Source of the DNA: Flavivirga sp. 57AJ16
GTDB taxonomy: Bacteria > Bacteroidota > Bacteroidia > Flavobacteriales > Flavobacteriaceae
Direction of reading: 5' to 3'
Assembly (NCBI RefSeq): GCF_028736925.1
Contig: NZ_JAQZAT010000019.1
Coordinates: forward strand, 34,769-98,768
DNA length: 64,000 nt
Positions within the stretch are counted from its first letter, which is position 1, and each line of letters starts with the position of its first letter. Positions 18,388-26,550 of this stretch are shown here, piece after piece. A program made the position numbers and the translations under genes. The notes under the pieces are model-generated. The model worked only from the letters and a program-made list of their open reading frames with translations, had not been told where the DNA came from and did no database searches.

Positions 18388-19227
18388 TTAATTATTTTTC
18401 ATTACCAAAAAAGGGACGTCAATGCTAAAAGCAAAAGTTTCGACCAAGTGTTTGTTAAATAAGCGTTCCAAGAAAGAATGTTTCTCACCAATCATACATA
18501 GCATTTTTATATCATTGTTTTCAATATACTTATGTACTGTTTGATATATATCTTTAGTTTTTACATCAATATAATCATGAATAGGGTTCGCAAAACTCGA
18601 ATTAAAGAAGTCTACATGTTTCCTTTGATCCTGCTCTAAATAATTTTCGTCTGCTACATGTAAAACATGTAGTTTAGAATTGCTTAATACTACTAAATCC
18701 ATAAGAGGTTTTAGGATCTCACCATTAAATGATATGGCATTATTAACAATAAATGCGACCTTACTTAAATTTAAGAAGACGCAATTATCTGGAATTGCAA
18801 GCACTGGAGCCTTACAACGCTGCATAACCCGAACCGTATTGTTCCCAAAGATTACTTTTTGCAATCCCGAAGCTCCTTTTGTTCCCATAATAATCAAATC
18901 GACCTGATTTTTCTCGGAAACCTGATCAATAGAGTCAATAAAATTATCATAATCAACTATGGAGTGAAAATGGTGTTTATCATTTTTATAACGCATTTCC
19001 ACTTTAGAAATAATATTTGCCAAGGATTTTTTAGCAGCATCAATTATAGTGGTATAAATAGTTGATGATGACGAGAGCTTCATCATATCATCAGAAATAA
19101 ATGATGATGCCTTATGTACATTAAGCAAATAAAAATCACATGCTACATCTTTAAATAATATCAGGGCAAAATCGATAGAATTCATGGAATTTATAGAAAA
19201 ATCGGTTGGCAACAATATTGTTTTCAT
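18388..19227 (-). CDS. universal stress protein, tandem UspA domains
   Basis: A 279-residue protein with two UspA-like halves. The first half begins MKTILLPTDFSINSMNSIDFA and carries the nucleotide-binding GTKGASGLQKVIFGNNTVRV (G-x-x-G-x9-G-N type). The second half is more diverged (MLCMIGEKHSFLERLFNKH). Such proteins bind ATP or AMP and accumulate under stress or low oxygen. The start at 19227 is preferred over an upstream ATG at 19263, because the MKTILLPTDFS phrase is the family N-terminus. It heads an operon with the cytochrome. Confidence 0.88.
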   Translation of the reverse strand: MKTILLPTDFSINSMNSIDFALILFKDVACDFYLLNVHKASSFISDDMMKLSSSSTIYTTIIDAAKKSLANIISKVEMRYKNDKHHFHSIVDYDNFIDSIDQVSEKNQVDLIIMGTKGASGLQKVIFGNNTVRVMQRCKAPVLAIPDNCVFLNLSKVAFIVNNAISFNGEILKPLMDLVVLSNSKLHVLHVADENYLEQDQRKHVDFFNSSFANPIHDYIDVKTKDIYQTVHKYIENNDIKMLCMIGEKHSFLERLFNKHLVETFAFSIDVPFLVMKNN

Positions 19228-19287
19228 TGTAGTAAGCAAATAGGATTGATTGTAAGTAAACATACCATAAATGCTTAAAAAAAACTA

Positions 19288-19299
19288 TGACAAATGTCA
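19288..19299. promoter_or_regulatory. Crp/Fnr-type palindrome upstream of the stress protein
   Basis: TGACAAATGTCA is a perfect TGAC-N4-GTCA dyad 60 bases before the stress-protein start codon. The same dyad form occurs at 24568-24579 before the SLC13/pckA unit. No regulator gene is visible in the window. Confidence 0.45.
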
Positions 19300-19512
19300 G
19301 TTGTGATTAATTACTTACATCAAGAATAAAAATTGACAAAAAAATGCAAAATATCGTGTTTTCGGCACAATAAATGCATGTAACCTTAAAGTCGTGCGCT
19401 TATGTATTTGGTTGCTTTTTTCCCACAATAATTAGCCTTACGAAAAATAATATCATGGATCATAATAAAAAATTAAATCAGTAATCGATTTATACCAATT
19501 CTAATTTAAAAT

Positions 19513-19695
19513 GAAGTGGTTTAAACTACCCAGTCAAGCTGAGCACATGTTTTTTGATTGAAGCGAAAAATAGTGATTTTATTCCCACATAAAGGCTTTT
19601 TTGCACTGCATAGCATCGCTACGGAGTAATAAAAAGATAAAATGTGGGGATAAAAGGGCATTTTGCAGCCAATTATAAAAAGTTTAAACCACTTC
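19513..19695. repeat. 183-bp element with 15-bp perfect terminal inverted repeats
   Basis: GAAGTGGTTTAAACT (19513-19527) is exactly inverted at 19681-19695. The interior carries a 26-base block at 19528-19553 that recurs inverted at about 28519-28544, and GCATCGCTACGGAG shared with the 15.5 kb element. The minus-strand ORF across it (19521-19745) is repeat-derived and not called. Confidence 0.65.
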
Positions 19696-19717
19696 AATAT
19701 TAAAATATACAATACAA

Positions 19718-19974
19718 ATGAAAAAACCCTTTGCTTTTTTAGCAATTATCGCCTTAGTTTTAGCAGTAATATTATTAGGGCTTCTCATTTATAATTTAGC
19801 TATTATACCCGGCATTATAGGATTAGCATTTGGGCTGATAGCATTTTATTTGTCAAAAAAAGTGACCACATAAAAACAATTCAATTTACATGCTTACTAA
19901 CCATTATAGCATTAGCAATAATTGAAGATAAAAAAGAAAAACTAAAAGCCTATAAATTTAGTCCTTACCAGTAA
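19718..19974 (+). pseudogene. small membrane protein split by a frameshift in an A-run
   Basis: The intact part, 19718-19873, encodes 51 residues with two helices (FAFLAIIALVLAVILLGLL and IIPGIIGLAFGLIAFYLSKK). In the next frame the sequence goes on without stop as DHIKTIQFTCLLTIIALAII to a TAA at 19974. The frame changes at the A7 run near 19855-19861. One base more or less would make a single protein of about 85 residues with three helices. Either the gene is broken, the short form is real, or the homopolymer is misread. Confidence 0.5.
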
Positions 19975-20094
19975 GTAATTTCTCCTTTTTTTATATATAT
20001 TCGTATTTTATAGATTAGTACATACCAAAAGTTTTCCCGCCCTTGAAAATGATTTGACTGTAACTTACATAGTAAAATCTGAATTAATAAACGT

Positions 20095-21147
20095 ATGAAA
20101 TTCTTTTATATACTATCAGCAATTGTATTAGTAGGTACTTGCTCCACGCCAAAGTACACTACAAAAATCCGAAATCTTAAAGAGAGTATTCAGATAGTTG
20201 ATAGCATTCATACTATTAATTATGCAAATACTATTACCGCTAAAGAATTAAAAACACTCTTATATAAATTTTCTTCAGATGAGTTTGAAGGCAGAAAAGT
20301 TGGCGAAAAAGGGCAAAAATTAGCAACTGAATTTTTAAAATCGTACTACATAAATGAAAAGATAGCATCTCCTTTTGGAGGCGATAATTATTATCAAATT
20401 ATCCCTAAGAGTTTCTTTTCGAGGGGCATTAATAGTTCTGAAAACGTTTTAGCTTATATTGAAGGAAGTGAAAAACCTGATGAAGTCATTATAATATCAG
20501 CACATCTGGATCATCTCGGTATTTCTGATGATGGACAAATATATCATGGCGCAGATGATGATGGCTCTGGTACTGTTGCCATTATGGAAATGGCACAAGC
20601 CTTTAGCTTAGCTAAAAAGGAAGGTCATGGTCCCAAACGGAGTATCTTATTTTTACATTTTACCGCAGAAGAAATAAGAAAACAAGGTTCTGAATTCTAT
20701 ACACTCCACCCTGTATTCCCTTTAAGCAATACCATTGTGAACTTAAATATTGATATGGTAGGAAGAGTTGACGAAAAACATAAAAACAATAAAGATTATA
20801 TATACCTAATAGGTTCGGATAAACATAGTAAAGAACTGCATTATCTATCAGAAAAAGTAAATAACACTTATTTTAATATAAATTTAGATTATAGGTATAA
20901 TGTCAATTTAAAAAAACACAAATTCTATTCACGTTCAGATCATTATAATTTTGCTTTAAAAGGCATCCCCGTTATTTTTTACTTTAATGGAGAACATAAT
21001 GATTACCATAAACCTTCGGATACTCCCGATAAAATAGATTACAATCTATTACAAAGACGTACAAAACTCATATTTGCTACCGCATGGCAAATTGCTAATC
21101 AAGAACATCGTATTGTTACCGATGAATACAATGAACTGTTAAAATAG
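20095..21147 (+). CDS. M28 family metallopeptidase, first of a tandem pair
   Basis: A 350-residue zinc aminopeptidase-like M28 protein. All five metal-site blocks are present: AHLDH, GADDDGSGT, TAEE, NIDMVG and NDYHKPSDT. The N-terminus is hydrophobic and ends LVGTC; the Thr before Cys makes it a poor lipobox, unlike the neighbour's VVAC. It is exported to the periplasm or outer membrane, probably releasing N-terminal amino acids. It is about 60 percent alike by eye to the next gene, 63 bases downstream, so a tandem duplication is evident. Confidence 0.88.
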   Translation: MKFFYILSAIVLVGTCSTPKYTTKIRNLKESIQIVDSIHTINYANTITAKELKTLLYKFSSDEFEGRKVGEKGQKLATEFLKSYYINEKIASPFGGDNYYQIIPKSFFSRGINSSENVLAYIEGSEKPDEVIIISAHLDHLGISDDGQIYHGADDDGSGTVAIMEMAQAFSLAKKEGHGPKRSILFLHFTAEEIRKQGSEFYTLHPVFPLSNTIVNLNIDMVGRVDEKHKNNKDYIYLIGSDKHSKELHYLSEKVNNTYFNINLDYRYNVNLKKHKFYSRSDHYNFALKGIPVIFYFNGEHNDYHKPSDTPDKIDYNLLQRRTKLIFATAWQIANQEHRIVTDEYNELLK

Positions 21148-21210
21148 ACTGAAAAATTGTTATTCTATTAATTCATTTTTGTAATATCGCACCAAATTTA
21201 TTTTTATAAA

Positions 21211-22221
21211 ATGAAAAAATTAGCAATTCTTCTATGTGCTACTTTATCTGTAGTTGCATGTAGTTCCTCACAAAACAAAAAAACTTCAAAACGCTCCAAT
21301 CTTGTCACGGATTTTGCGAAAACGATTACCGCAGCCGAATTAAAGGAAGCGCTTTACACTTATGCTTCAGACGAATATGAAGGCAGAAAAACTGGTGAAC
21401 CCGGGCAAAAGAAAGCTGTTGAATTTATTAAAAATTATTATATGTCTGCGGGGATTCCTTCTCCCATTGCTAAAGATGATTATTTTCAAGAAATTCCTGC
21501 TTCCTATTTTTCCAAAAATATAAAGGCCTCTGAAAATGTTTTAGCGTATATAAAAGGCACTGAAAAACCCGATGAAGTTATCGTTATTTCGGCACACTTA
21601 GATCATATTGGTATCTCGGGAAATGGAGATATAAATAATGGTGCAGACGATGATGGGTCTGGAACCGTCGCTATTTTAGAAATTGCAGAAGCTTTCAAAA
21701 TAGCTTCAGACAAGGGATATGGTCCAAAACGTTCTATATTATTTTTACATGTTACGGGCGAAGAGATAGGACTCTTTGGTTCTCGGTATTATACAGATGA
21801 AGACCCTGTTTTTCCTCTAGCAAACACAGTGGCCGATTTAAATATCGATATGATCGGTCGTGTAGACCAAAAGCATGAAGGAAAAGATAATTACTTGTAT
21901 TTAATCGGGTCTGATAAGTTGAGTAAAGAGTTACATGATGTTTCTGAAGCTGTAAATAAAAAATACTTTAAATTGAAATTTGATTATACCTATAATGATG
22001 ACAATGATCCAAATCGGTTTTATTATAGGTCTGATCATTACAATTTTGCCAAACATAATGTTCCCGTTATTTTTTATTTTAATGGGACACATGCCGATTA
22101 CCATAGACCATCGGATACACCTGATAAAATTAATTATGCGTTTTTAGAAACACGGGCACGTTTAATTTTTCATACGGCTTGGGAATTGGCTAATAGAAAG
22201 GAACGAATCAAGCTAAATTAA
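21211..22221 (+). CDS. M28 family metallopeptidase, second of a tandem pair
   Basis: A 336-residue M28 zinc peptidase with a clear lipoprotein signal (LLCATLSVVAC) and the metal-binding blocks AHLDH, GADDDGSGT, TGEE, NIDMIG and ADYHRPSDT. It matches the upstream paralogue over almost the whole length. It is likely surface- or periplasm-anchored and cuts peptides for uptake. Its TAA stop lies inside the left terminal repeat of the 22218-22462 element. Confidence 0.9.
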   Translation: MKKLAILLCATLSVVACSSSQNKKTSKRSNLVTDFAKTITAAELKEALYTYASDEYEGRKTGEPGQKKAVEFIKNYYMSAGIPSPIAKDDYFQEIPASYFSKNIKASENVLAYIKGTEKPDEVIVISAHLDHIGISGNGDINNGADDDGSGTVAILEIAEAFKIASDKGYGPKRSILFLHVTGEEIGLFGSRYYTDEDPVFPLANTVADLNIDMIGRVDQKHEGKDNYLYLIGSDKLSKELHDVSEAVNKKYFKLKFDYTYNDDNDPNRFYYRSDHYNFAKHNVPVIFYFNGTHADYHRPSDTPDKINYAFLETRARLIFHTAWELANRKERIKLN

Positions 22222-22462
22222 CGTGAGTTCGATTTAAAACAAGGGAGTTTTTAACAATAAATCACTAATAAAACGATTTGTCGCCTTTAGTACTTCAACT
22301 CCGCTCAGCATAAACTAAAGTCGAAAGGTCATTAAAACCAACTATTTAAATGGGTTTCGACAGAGCCTGTGCTGAGTTTACCGAAGTACTCAACCTGACA
22401 ATCAATATTAAATTATTGATAGTCAGATTAATAACATTATGCTTACATCGAACTCACGTTAA
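22218..22462. repeat. 245-bp inverted-repeat element abutting the M28 gene
   Basis: TTAACGTGAGTTCGAT (22218-22233) is exactly inverted at 22447-22462. The middle holds a second, imperfect palindrome with TAGTACTTC and CTCAGCA on one arm and CGAAGTACTCAACCTGACA on the other, matching the element at 2494-2643. The left end supplies the stop codon of the M28 gene. Confidence 0.7.
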
Positions 22463-22483
22463 ATTAAAATAATAGTAACAAAA

Positions 22484-22511
22484 AAAGCCTTTCAATTCCT
22501 TGAAAGGCTTT
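22484..22511. terminator. bidirectional terminator
   Basis: AAAGCCTTTCA (22484-22494) pairs perfectly with TGAAAGGCTTT (22501-22511) over a 6-base loop, flanked by an A-run on the left and T-runs on the right. It ends the tRNA-His transcript leftwards. Confidence 0.8.
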
Positions 22512-22518
22512 TATTTTT

Positions 22519-22594
22519 GGGTGGAAGACCGGATTCGAACCGGCGACCCTTGGTACCACAAACCAATGCTCTAACCAACTGAGCTACAACCACC
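22519..22594 (-). tRNA. tRNA-His (GTG)
   Basis: A cloverleaf is readable on the minus strand: D-stem GCTC/GAGC, anticodon stem TTGGT/ACCAA with loop TTGTGGT giving anticodon GTG, and T-loop TTCGAAT in a GCCGG/CCGGT stem. The G at 22594 is the extra G-1 that marks histidine tRNAs, opposite C73. CCA is not encoded. By this alignment, acceptor pairs 5-68 and 6-67 are U-U. A good promoter lies upstream and a terminator downstream. Confidence 0.93.
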
Positions 22595-22622
22595 ATGTAA
22601 CTTGCATTTTGTAATGCGTGTG

Positions 22623-22654
22623 CAAATGTAATTGATTTCAACCTTTTCTACAAA
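22623..22654 (-). promoter_or_regulatory. promoter of tRNA-His
   Basis: On the minus strand, TTTG (22651-22654) and TACATTTG (22623-22630) are 20 bases apart, a full consensus match. The tRNA 5' end is 29 bases downstream of the -7 box. Confidence 0.65.
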
Positions 22655-22709
22655 GACTTTTTTTAATATTTTGCATTGAAATCAAAAATAAAATTTCAAA
22701 AAATTATAA

Positions 22710-23426
22710 CTATTTAATATCGAATAAACTATCAACTACCATATGGCGCTCAACCGTAAAACCTTCTGCATGTTCAACACCTACCAACCTTCCTAAATCT
22801 CTAGCTCTATAAATGATACTATCTGTAAAGTTCTTACTGGAGATAGGTGTTTCTGGTTCTTTACTGCTCCTATCATAAAACTGGGTTTTATAAGCGTATA
22901 CCGATGCCTTTTTTTTATCCATAAAACCAGATACATCCACAACTAAATCTGGTTCTAAATTTTTCCATTGTATATAATGATAGACTTGTTTAGGCCTCCA
23001 TGGGCTTTGTGCTTTTTCCCCATCATTCGTTTCAATTTTAATTAATCCGCTTAAAAAACAAGCATCACTAACCAGTTTACTTCCTTTACCATGATCTATA
23101 TGCCTATCATCAATAGCATTACAAAGCACAATGTCTGGTTGGTACCTACGAATCATTTTAATGATTTCTAATTGGTGCTCTTTATCATTTACAAAAAAAC
23201 CATCCGCAAACCCCAGATTGACCCTGGCAACTACACCTAATATTTTAGCAGCATTATTAGCTTCAATAGCCCTTGTTTCTGCTGTGCCTCGGGTTCCTAG
23301 CTCCCCTCTTGTTAAATCTATGATACCTACTTTTTTGCCGTTGGCAACTTCTTTTGCTATGGTGCCGCCACACCCTAATTCTACATCATCAGGATGTGCT
23401 CCTATAGCTAGTATGTCTAATTTCAT
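22710..23426 (-). CDS. bshB1: bacillithiol biosynthesis deacetylase BshB1
   Basis: A 238-residue PIG-L/LmbE zinc deacetylase. The AHPDD metal motif is at residues 9-13 in GAHPDDVELGCGGTIA, and the second ligand block is DRHIDHGKGSKLV. GELGTRG and the C-terminal GVEHAEGF stretch are typical of BshB1, which removes acetyl from GlcNAc-malate during bacillithiol synthesis. Length fits. The cation-transporter gene lies 24 bases upstream on the same strand. bshA and bshC are not in the window. Confidence 0.9.
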   Translation of the reverse strand: MKLDILAIGAHPDDVELGCGGTIAKEVANGKKVGIIDLTRGELGTRGTAETRAIEANNAAKILGVVARVNLGFADGFFVNDKEHQLEIIKMIRRYQPDIVLCNAIDDRHIDHGKGSKLVSDACFLSGLIKIETNDGEKAQSPWRPKQVYHYIQWKNLEPDLVVDVSGFMDKKKASVYAYKTQFYDRSSKEPETPISSKNFTDSIIYRARDLGRLVGVEHAEGFTVERHMVVDSLFDIK

Positions 23427-23450
23427 AATACTTATTATTAGTATTTATTT

Positions 23451-24245
23451 TTATTTGCTGAGTTTTAAAATTCTAAAAGCGCCTTGAATTACCAAAACAA
23501 AAACAATGGTTCCTATAATTAGATCTGGCTTGTTTGAATGTAACCAGGTCACTAAAATTCCAGCAATAATAACCCCCAAGTTAATAATCACATCATTTGA
23601 TGTAAAAATCATACTTGCTTGCATGTGCACTTCTTCCTTTTTTTTATTCTTTTGTAGCACGTACAGACAAATTCCGTTTGCTATAAGCGCAAAAATAGAA
23701 ACAATTATCATAGTTGAGAAATCAGGTAACACTTCTTCACTTAAAAACCGCCTTAAAACCTCAATAAAACCAATGGTCGCTAGTATCATTTGAAAATAAC
23801 CAGCAAGTTTTGCTATCTGTTTTTTCCTAACCAGTGTTCCTCCAACGGCAAAAAGGCTAATACCATAAACAAAACTGTCTGCAAGCATATCTAAACTATC
23901 TGCCACAAGTCCCATTGATTTAGAGATTAAACCTGTGGTCATTTCGATCATGAAAAAAAGGAAATTAATACTCAGTACAATCCAAAGTCGTTTTTTTTGA
24001 TTGATTTCTTCTTTAAAATTAATTTGATTCGTTTTTTCTGTACTTATTTTTGAGCCTCCCAAATTCAGTTCGATTATAGATTTTTCAATGCTATCTATTT
24101 GTCCTGTATGGAACACAAAGAGTTTTCGGTTTGGAATATCAAATTCTAGATTTTTAATGGATTTTATGCCTTCTAATTTCATCCGAATTAAATTTTCTTC
24201 AGAAGGACAATCCATTTTAGATATTTTGAATGCTGTTTTTTCCAT
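23451..24245 (-). CDS. CDF-like cation transporter with N-terminal HMA-like domain
   Basis: A 264-residue protein. The first 75 residues resemble a heavy-metal-associated fold with MDCPSEE in place of the usual CxxC. Five or six membrane helices follow, as in cation diffusion facilitators. The usual metal-site motif appears as ADSLDMLAD, with Asp in place of His, and the second site as TSNDVIINLG. It probably moves a divalent metal out of the cytosol, but altered ligands make the substrate uncertain. It shares the minus strand with bshB1. Confidence 0.8.
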   Translation of the reverse strand: MEKTAFKISKMDCPSEENLIRMKLEGIKSIKNLEFDIPNRKLFVFHTGQIDSIEKSIIELNLGGSKISTEKTNQINFKEEINQKKRLWIVLSINFLFFMIEMTTGLISKSMGLVADSLDMLADSFVYGISLFAVGGTLVRKKQIAKLAGYFQMILATIGFIEVLRRFLSEEVLPDFSTMIIVSIFALIANGICLYVLQKNKKKEEVHMQASMIFTSNDVIINLGVIIAGILVTWLHSNKPDLIIGTIVFVLVIQGAFRILKLSK

Positions 24246-24259
24246 CTATTTAGCTTATA

Positions 24260-24419
24260 GAACTCATCTTGACTTTTTATGATTTGCTACAGAATCATCA
24301 TTTTATTTCCATATTTTGTCTTTTAATGCATGGTAACGATGCTATTATATTCAAAAAAGTCTTCGTCTAAAAACAAAAACATGGCTTTTCGTTTAAATAA
24401 AAAAGTCTAGATAAGTTCA
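24260..24419. repeat. 160-bp relative of the 15.5 kb inverted-repeat element
   Basis: The left end GAACTCATCTTGACTTTTT matches the terminal repeat at 15500 exactly over 19 bases. The right end (24399-24419) is a diverged inverse with two or three mismatches. The interior differs from the 15.5 kb copy. The remainder of 24420-24667 is plain AT-rich upstream sequence with the TGAC-N4-GTCA site. Confidence 0.6.
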
Positions 24420-24567
24420 TAATCCATAATCCTTGCACCTAAATTTATTAAAGATATAAGAAATCATTAAAAATTTAGTATTACTCTCACGTTTTCGTAT
24501 TCATTTTACACACCAAATAGTTCAAAATATTCACAATTCCCGAAAAATAACGCACTTACAAAAAGCA

Positions 24568-24579
24568 TGACATTCGTCA
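24568..24579. promoter_or_regulatory. Crp/Fnr-type palindrome upstream of the SLC13 gene
   Basis: TGACATTCGTCA is a perfect TGAC-N4-GTCA dyad, 88 bases before the start codon and the same form as the site at 19288. The position suits activation of the SLC13/pckA unit. Confidence 0.45.
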
Positions 24580-24667
24580 TAATTGTTAGCAATAATCAAC
24601 TGTAACTTTATCCTATAATTATATGGTACCTATTAAACACTAAAGACACCATAAACAACCACAAGAT

Positions 24668-26509
24668 ATGATTTATTTAATGCTTCTCATTTTAGTTATT
24701 ACCATTGGTCTCTTTATCTGGGGAAAGTTTACACCAGATATTGTTGCACTCATGTCCATGATAAGTTTATTCCTAACAGGAATTTTAACCCCTACCGAAA
24801 CATTAAGTGGTTTTAGTAATCCAACAGTTATTATGATTGCGGCACTCTTTATTATAGGTGAAGGTATTGCTCAAACAGGTTGGACCGCTTTAGCCGGTAA
24901 GAAATTTGTAGAATGGGCAGGAAAAAGCATTCCTAAACTATTGGTCATTGTAACATTAGGTGCTGGTATATTATCTGGTTTTGTAAGTAATACAGGTACA
25001 GTAGCCACTTTAATGCCTCTTACTATATCATCGGCCTGGAGCATTGGTACCCTGCCTTCAAAAATGTTAATGCCCGTAGCTTTTGGTTCTAATACTGGAG
25101 GCTTACTCACCTTAACTGGCACACCTCCAAATATTATTGCTAGTAATGCTTTAATAGATGCTGGTTTTGAAGGGTTCTCTTTCTTTGAATTTGCATTAAT
25201 AGGTATTCCTTTATTAATAGTCGCATTAATTTATTTTAGATATATAGGATACAGACTATTGCCGAAAAACAAAACAAATAATAAGCCCGTAAATATTGAA
25301 TCAACCTTACATAATTGGATAGAAGCTTATAAAATTGATAGTGGTTATTATAGATTACGTATAAGATCATTATCACCATTAATTAACACAAAAATTGAAG
25401 ATTGGCAATTCGAAAAAAATTATAATGTTACCATTATTCGTACAAAAAGAAGGCATCCAAATATTTTAAAAGGCGTCCCTGCCTTTGAAGAATTTCCAAA
25501 TCCAAAAACAGAACTCTACTATCATGATATAGTAACCGTAAAGGGTGATACTGAAGCTATTAATAAACTGATGATTACCTTCAGGTTAGGATTATTACCC
25601 CTTGAACCTATTACAGATGAGTTAAAACACAATCTAATTAACCAAGAGGTAGGTATGACAGAAGTTATCGTAAACCCAAATTCTATTCTCGTTGGTAGAA
25701 AATACAAACTAGGCGATTACTTTAAACGATATGGTATTCAGCTTTTAGCAGCCTCAAGAAACAATATCCCTTTACAAGAAAAAGAAATTACGGTAAAAGC
25801 TGGTGATGCTTTTATAATAAGAGGTACCTGGGAACATATAGACGATTTAAAAAAACAACATGAAAATCTGGTCATTATCGGTAGCCCAGAAGGCATGGCC
25901 AAAAACATTGAGAGTCTTAACTCAAAATCGTATATCGCTTTGGGGGCTTTAGTACTCATGATCCTATTTATGGTCTTTAAAATAGTACCAGGGTCAATCG
26001 CTGCATTAATTTCTGCCGGGATTGTTCTTTTAACTGGTTGCGTACCAATTTCTAAGGCTTACAAAGGTATCAGTTGGACCAGTGTTGTTATGATTGCTGC
26101 TATGATTCCCATGGGAGTTGCTCTACAAAAAACAGGAACTGCACAGATTATAGCCAACGGTTTGGTAGATTATTTAGGATCTATCCACCCCGTATTGTTA
26201 TTAGGTGGTGTATTTCTACTAACAACAACGTTTAGTCAAGTCATTAATAACTCCGCAACGGCCGTGTTAATGGCACCTATTGCTATCCTTGCCGCAAATT
26301 CGTTAAACCTCTCACCTGCTCCATTTATGATAGTGGTTGCCATAAGTGCATCAACGGCATTTTTAACCCCCATAGGAACAACTACGAATGCAATGGTAAT
26401 GACCGCAGGCGGATACAAATTTATGAATTACCTCAAAGTAGGAGCACCATTGCTACTTCTATTTTTTATAATAACCTTAATACTAGTGCCCATAATATGG
26501 CCTTTTTAA
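24668..26509 (+). CDS. SLC13-type permease with two TrkA-C domains
   Basis: A 613-residue inner-membrane transporter. Two membrane halves each carry family motifs: SNTGTVATLMPL and GSNTGGLLTLTGTPPNIIAS in the first, INNSATAVLMAPIA and STAFLTPIGTTTNAMVMTAG in the second. Between them, about residues 210-390, lie two soluble RCK/TrkA-C-like domains. Family members import sulfate, dicarboxylates or similar anions with Na+. Co-location with pckA hints at C4-dicarboxylates, but this is inference. pckA starts 41 bases after its stop. Confidence 0.88.
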   Translation: MIYLMLLILVITIGLFIWGKFTPDIVALMSMISLFLTGILTPTETLSGFSNPTVIMIAALFIIGEGIAQTGWTALAGKKFVEWAGKSIPKLLVIVTLGAGILSGFVSNTGTVATLMPLTISSAWSIGTLPSKMLMPVAFGSNTGGLLTLTGTPPNIIASNALIDAGFEGFSFFEFALIGIPLLIVALIYFRYIGYRLLPKNKTNNKPVNIESTLHNWIEAYKIDSGYYRLRIRSLSPLINTKIEDWQFEKNYNVTIIRTKRRHPNILKGVPAFEEFPNPKTELYYHDIVTVKGDTEAINKLMITFRLGLLPLEPITDELKHNLINQEVGMTEVIVNPNSILVGRKYKLGDYFKRYGIQLLAASRNNIPLQEKEITVKAGDAFIIRGTWEHIDDLKKQHENLVIIGSPEGMAKNIESLNSKSYIALGALVLMILFMVFKIVPGSIAALISAGIVLLTGCVPISKAYKGISWTSVVMIAAMIPMGVALQKTGTAQIIANGLVDYLGSIHPVLLLGGVFLLTTTFSQVINNSATAVLMAPIAILAANSLNLSPAPFMIVVAISASTAFLTPIGTTTNAMVMTAGGYKFMNYLKVGAPLLLLFFIITLILVPIIWPF

Positions 26510-26550
26510 AAACTAAAAAAATATTAATAAGAACCTTAAAATCGAACAAA

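Noticed and set aside
19521..19745. 74-residue minus-strand frame
   Set aside because: It lies across the 183-bp inverted-repeat element and its translation mirrors repeat words.
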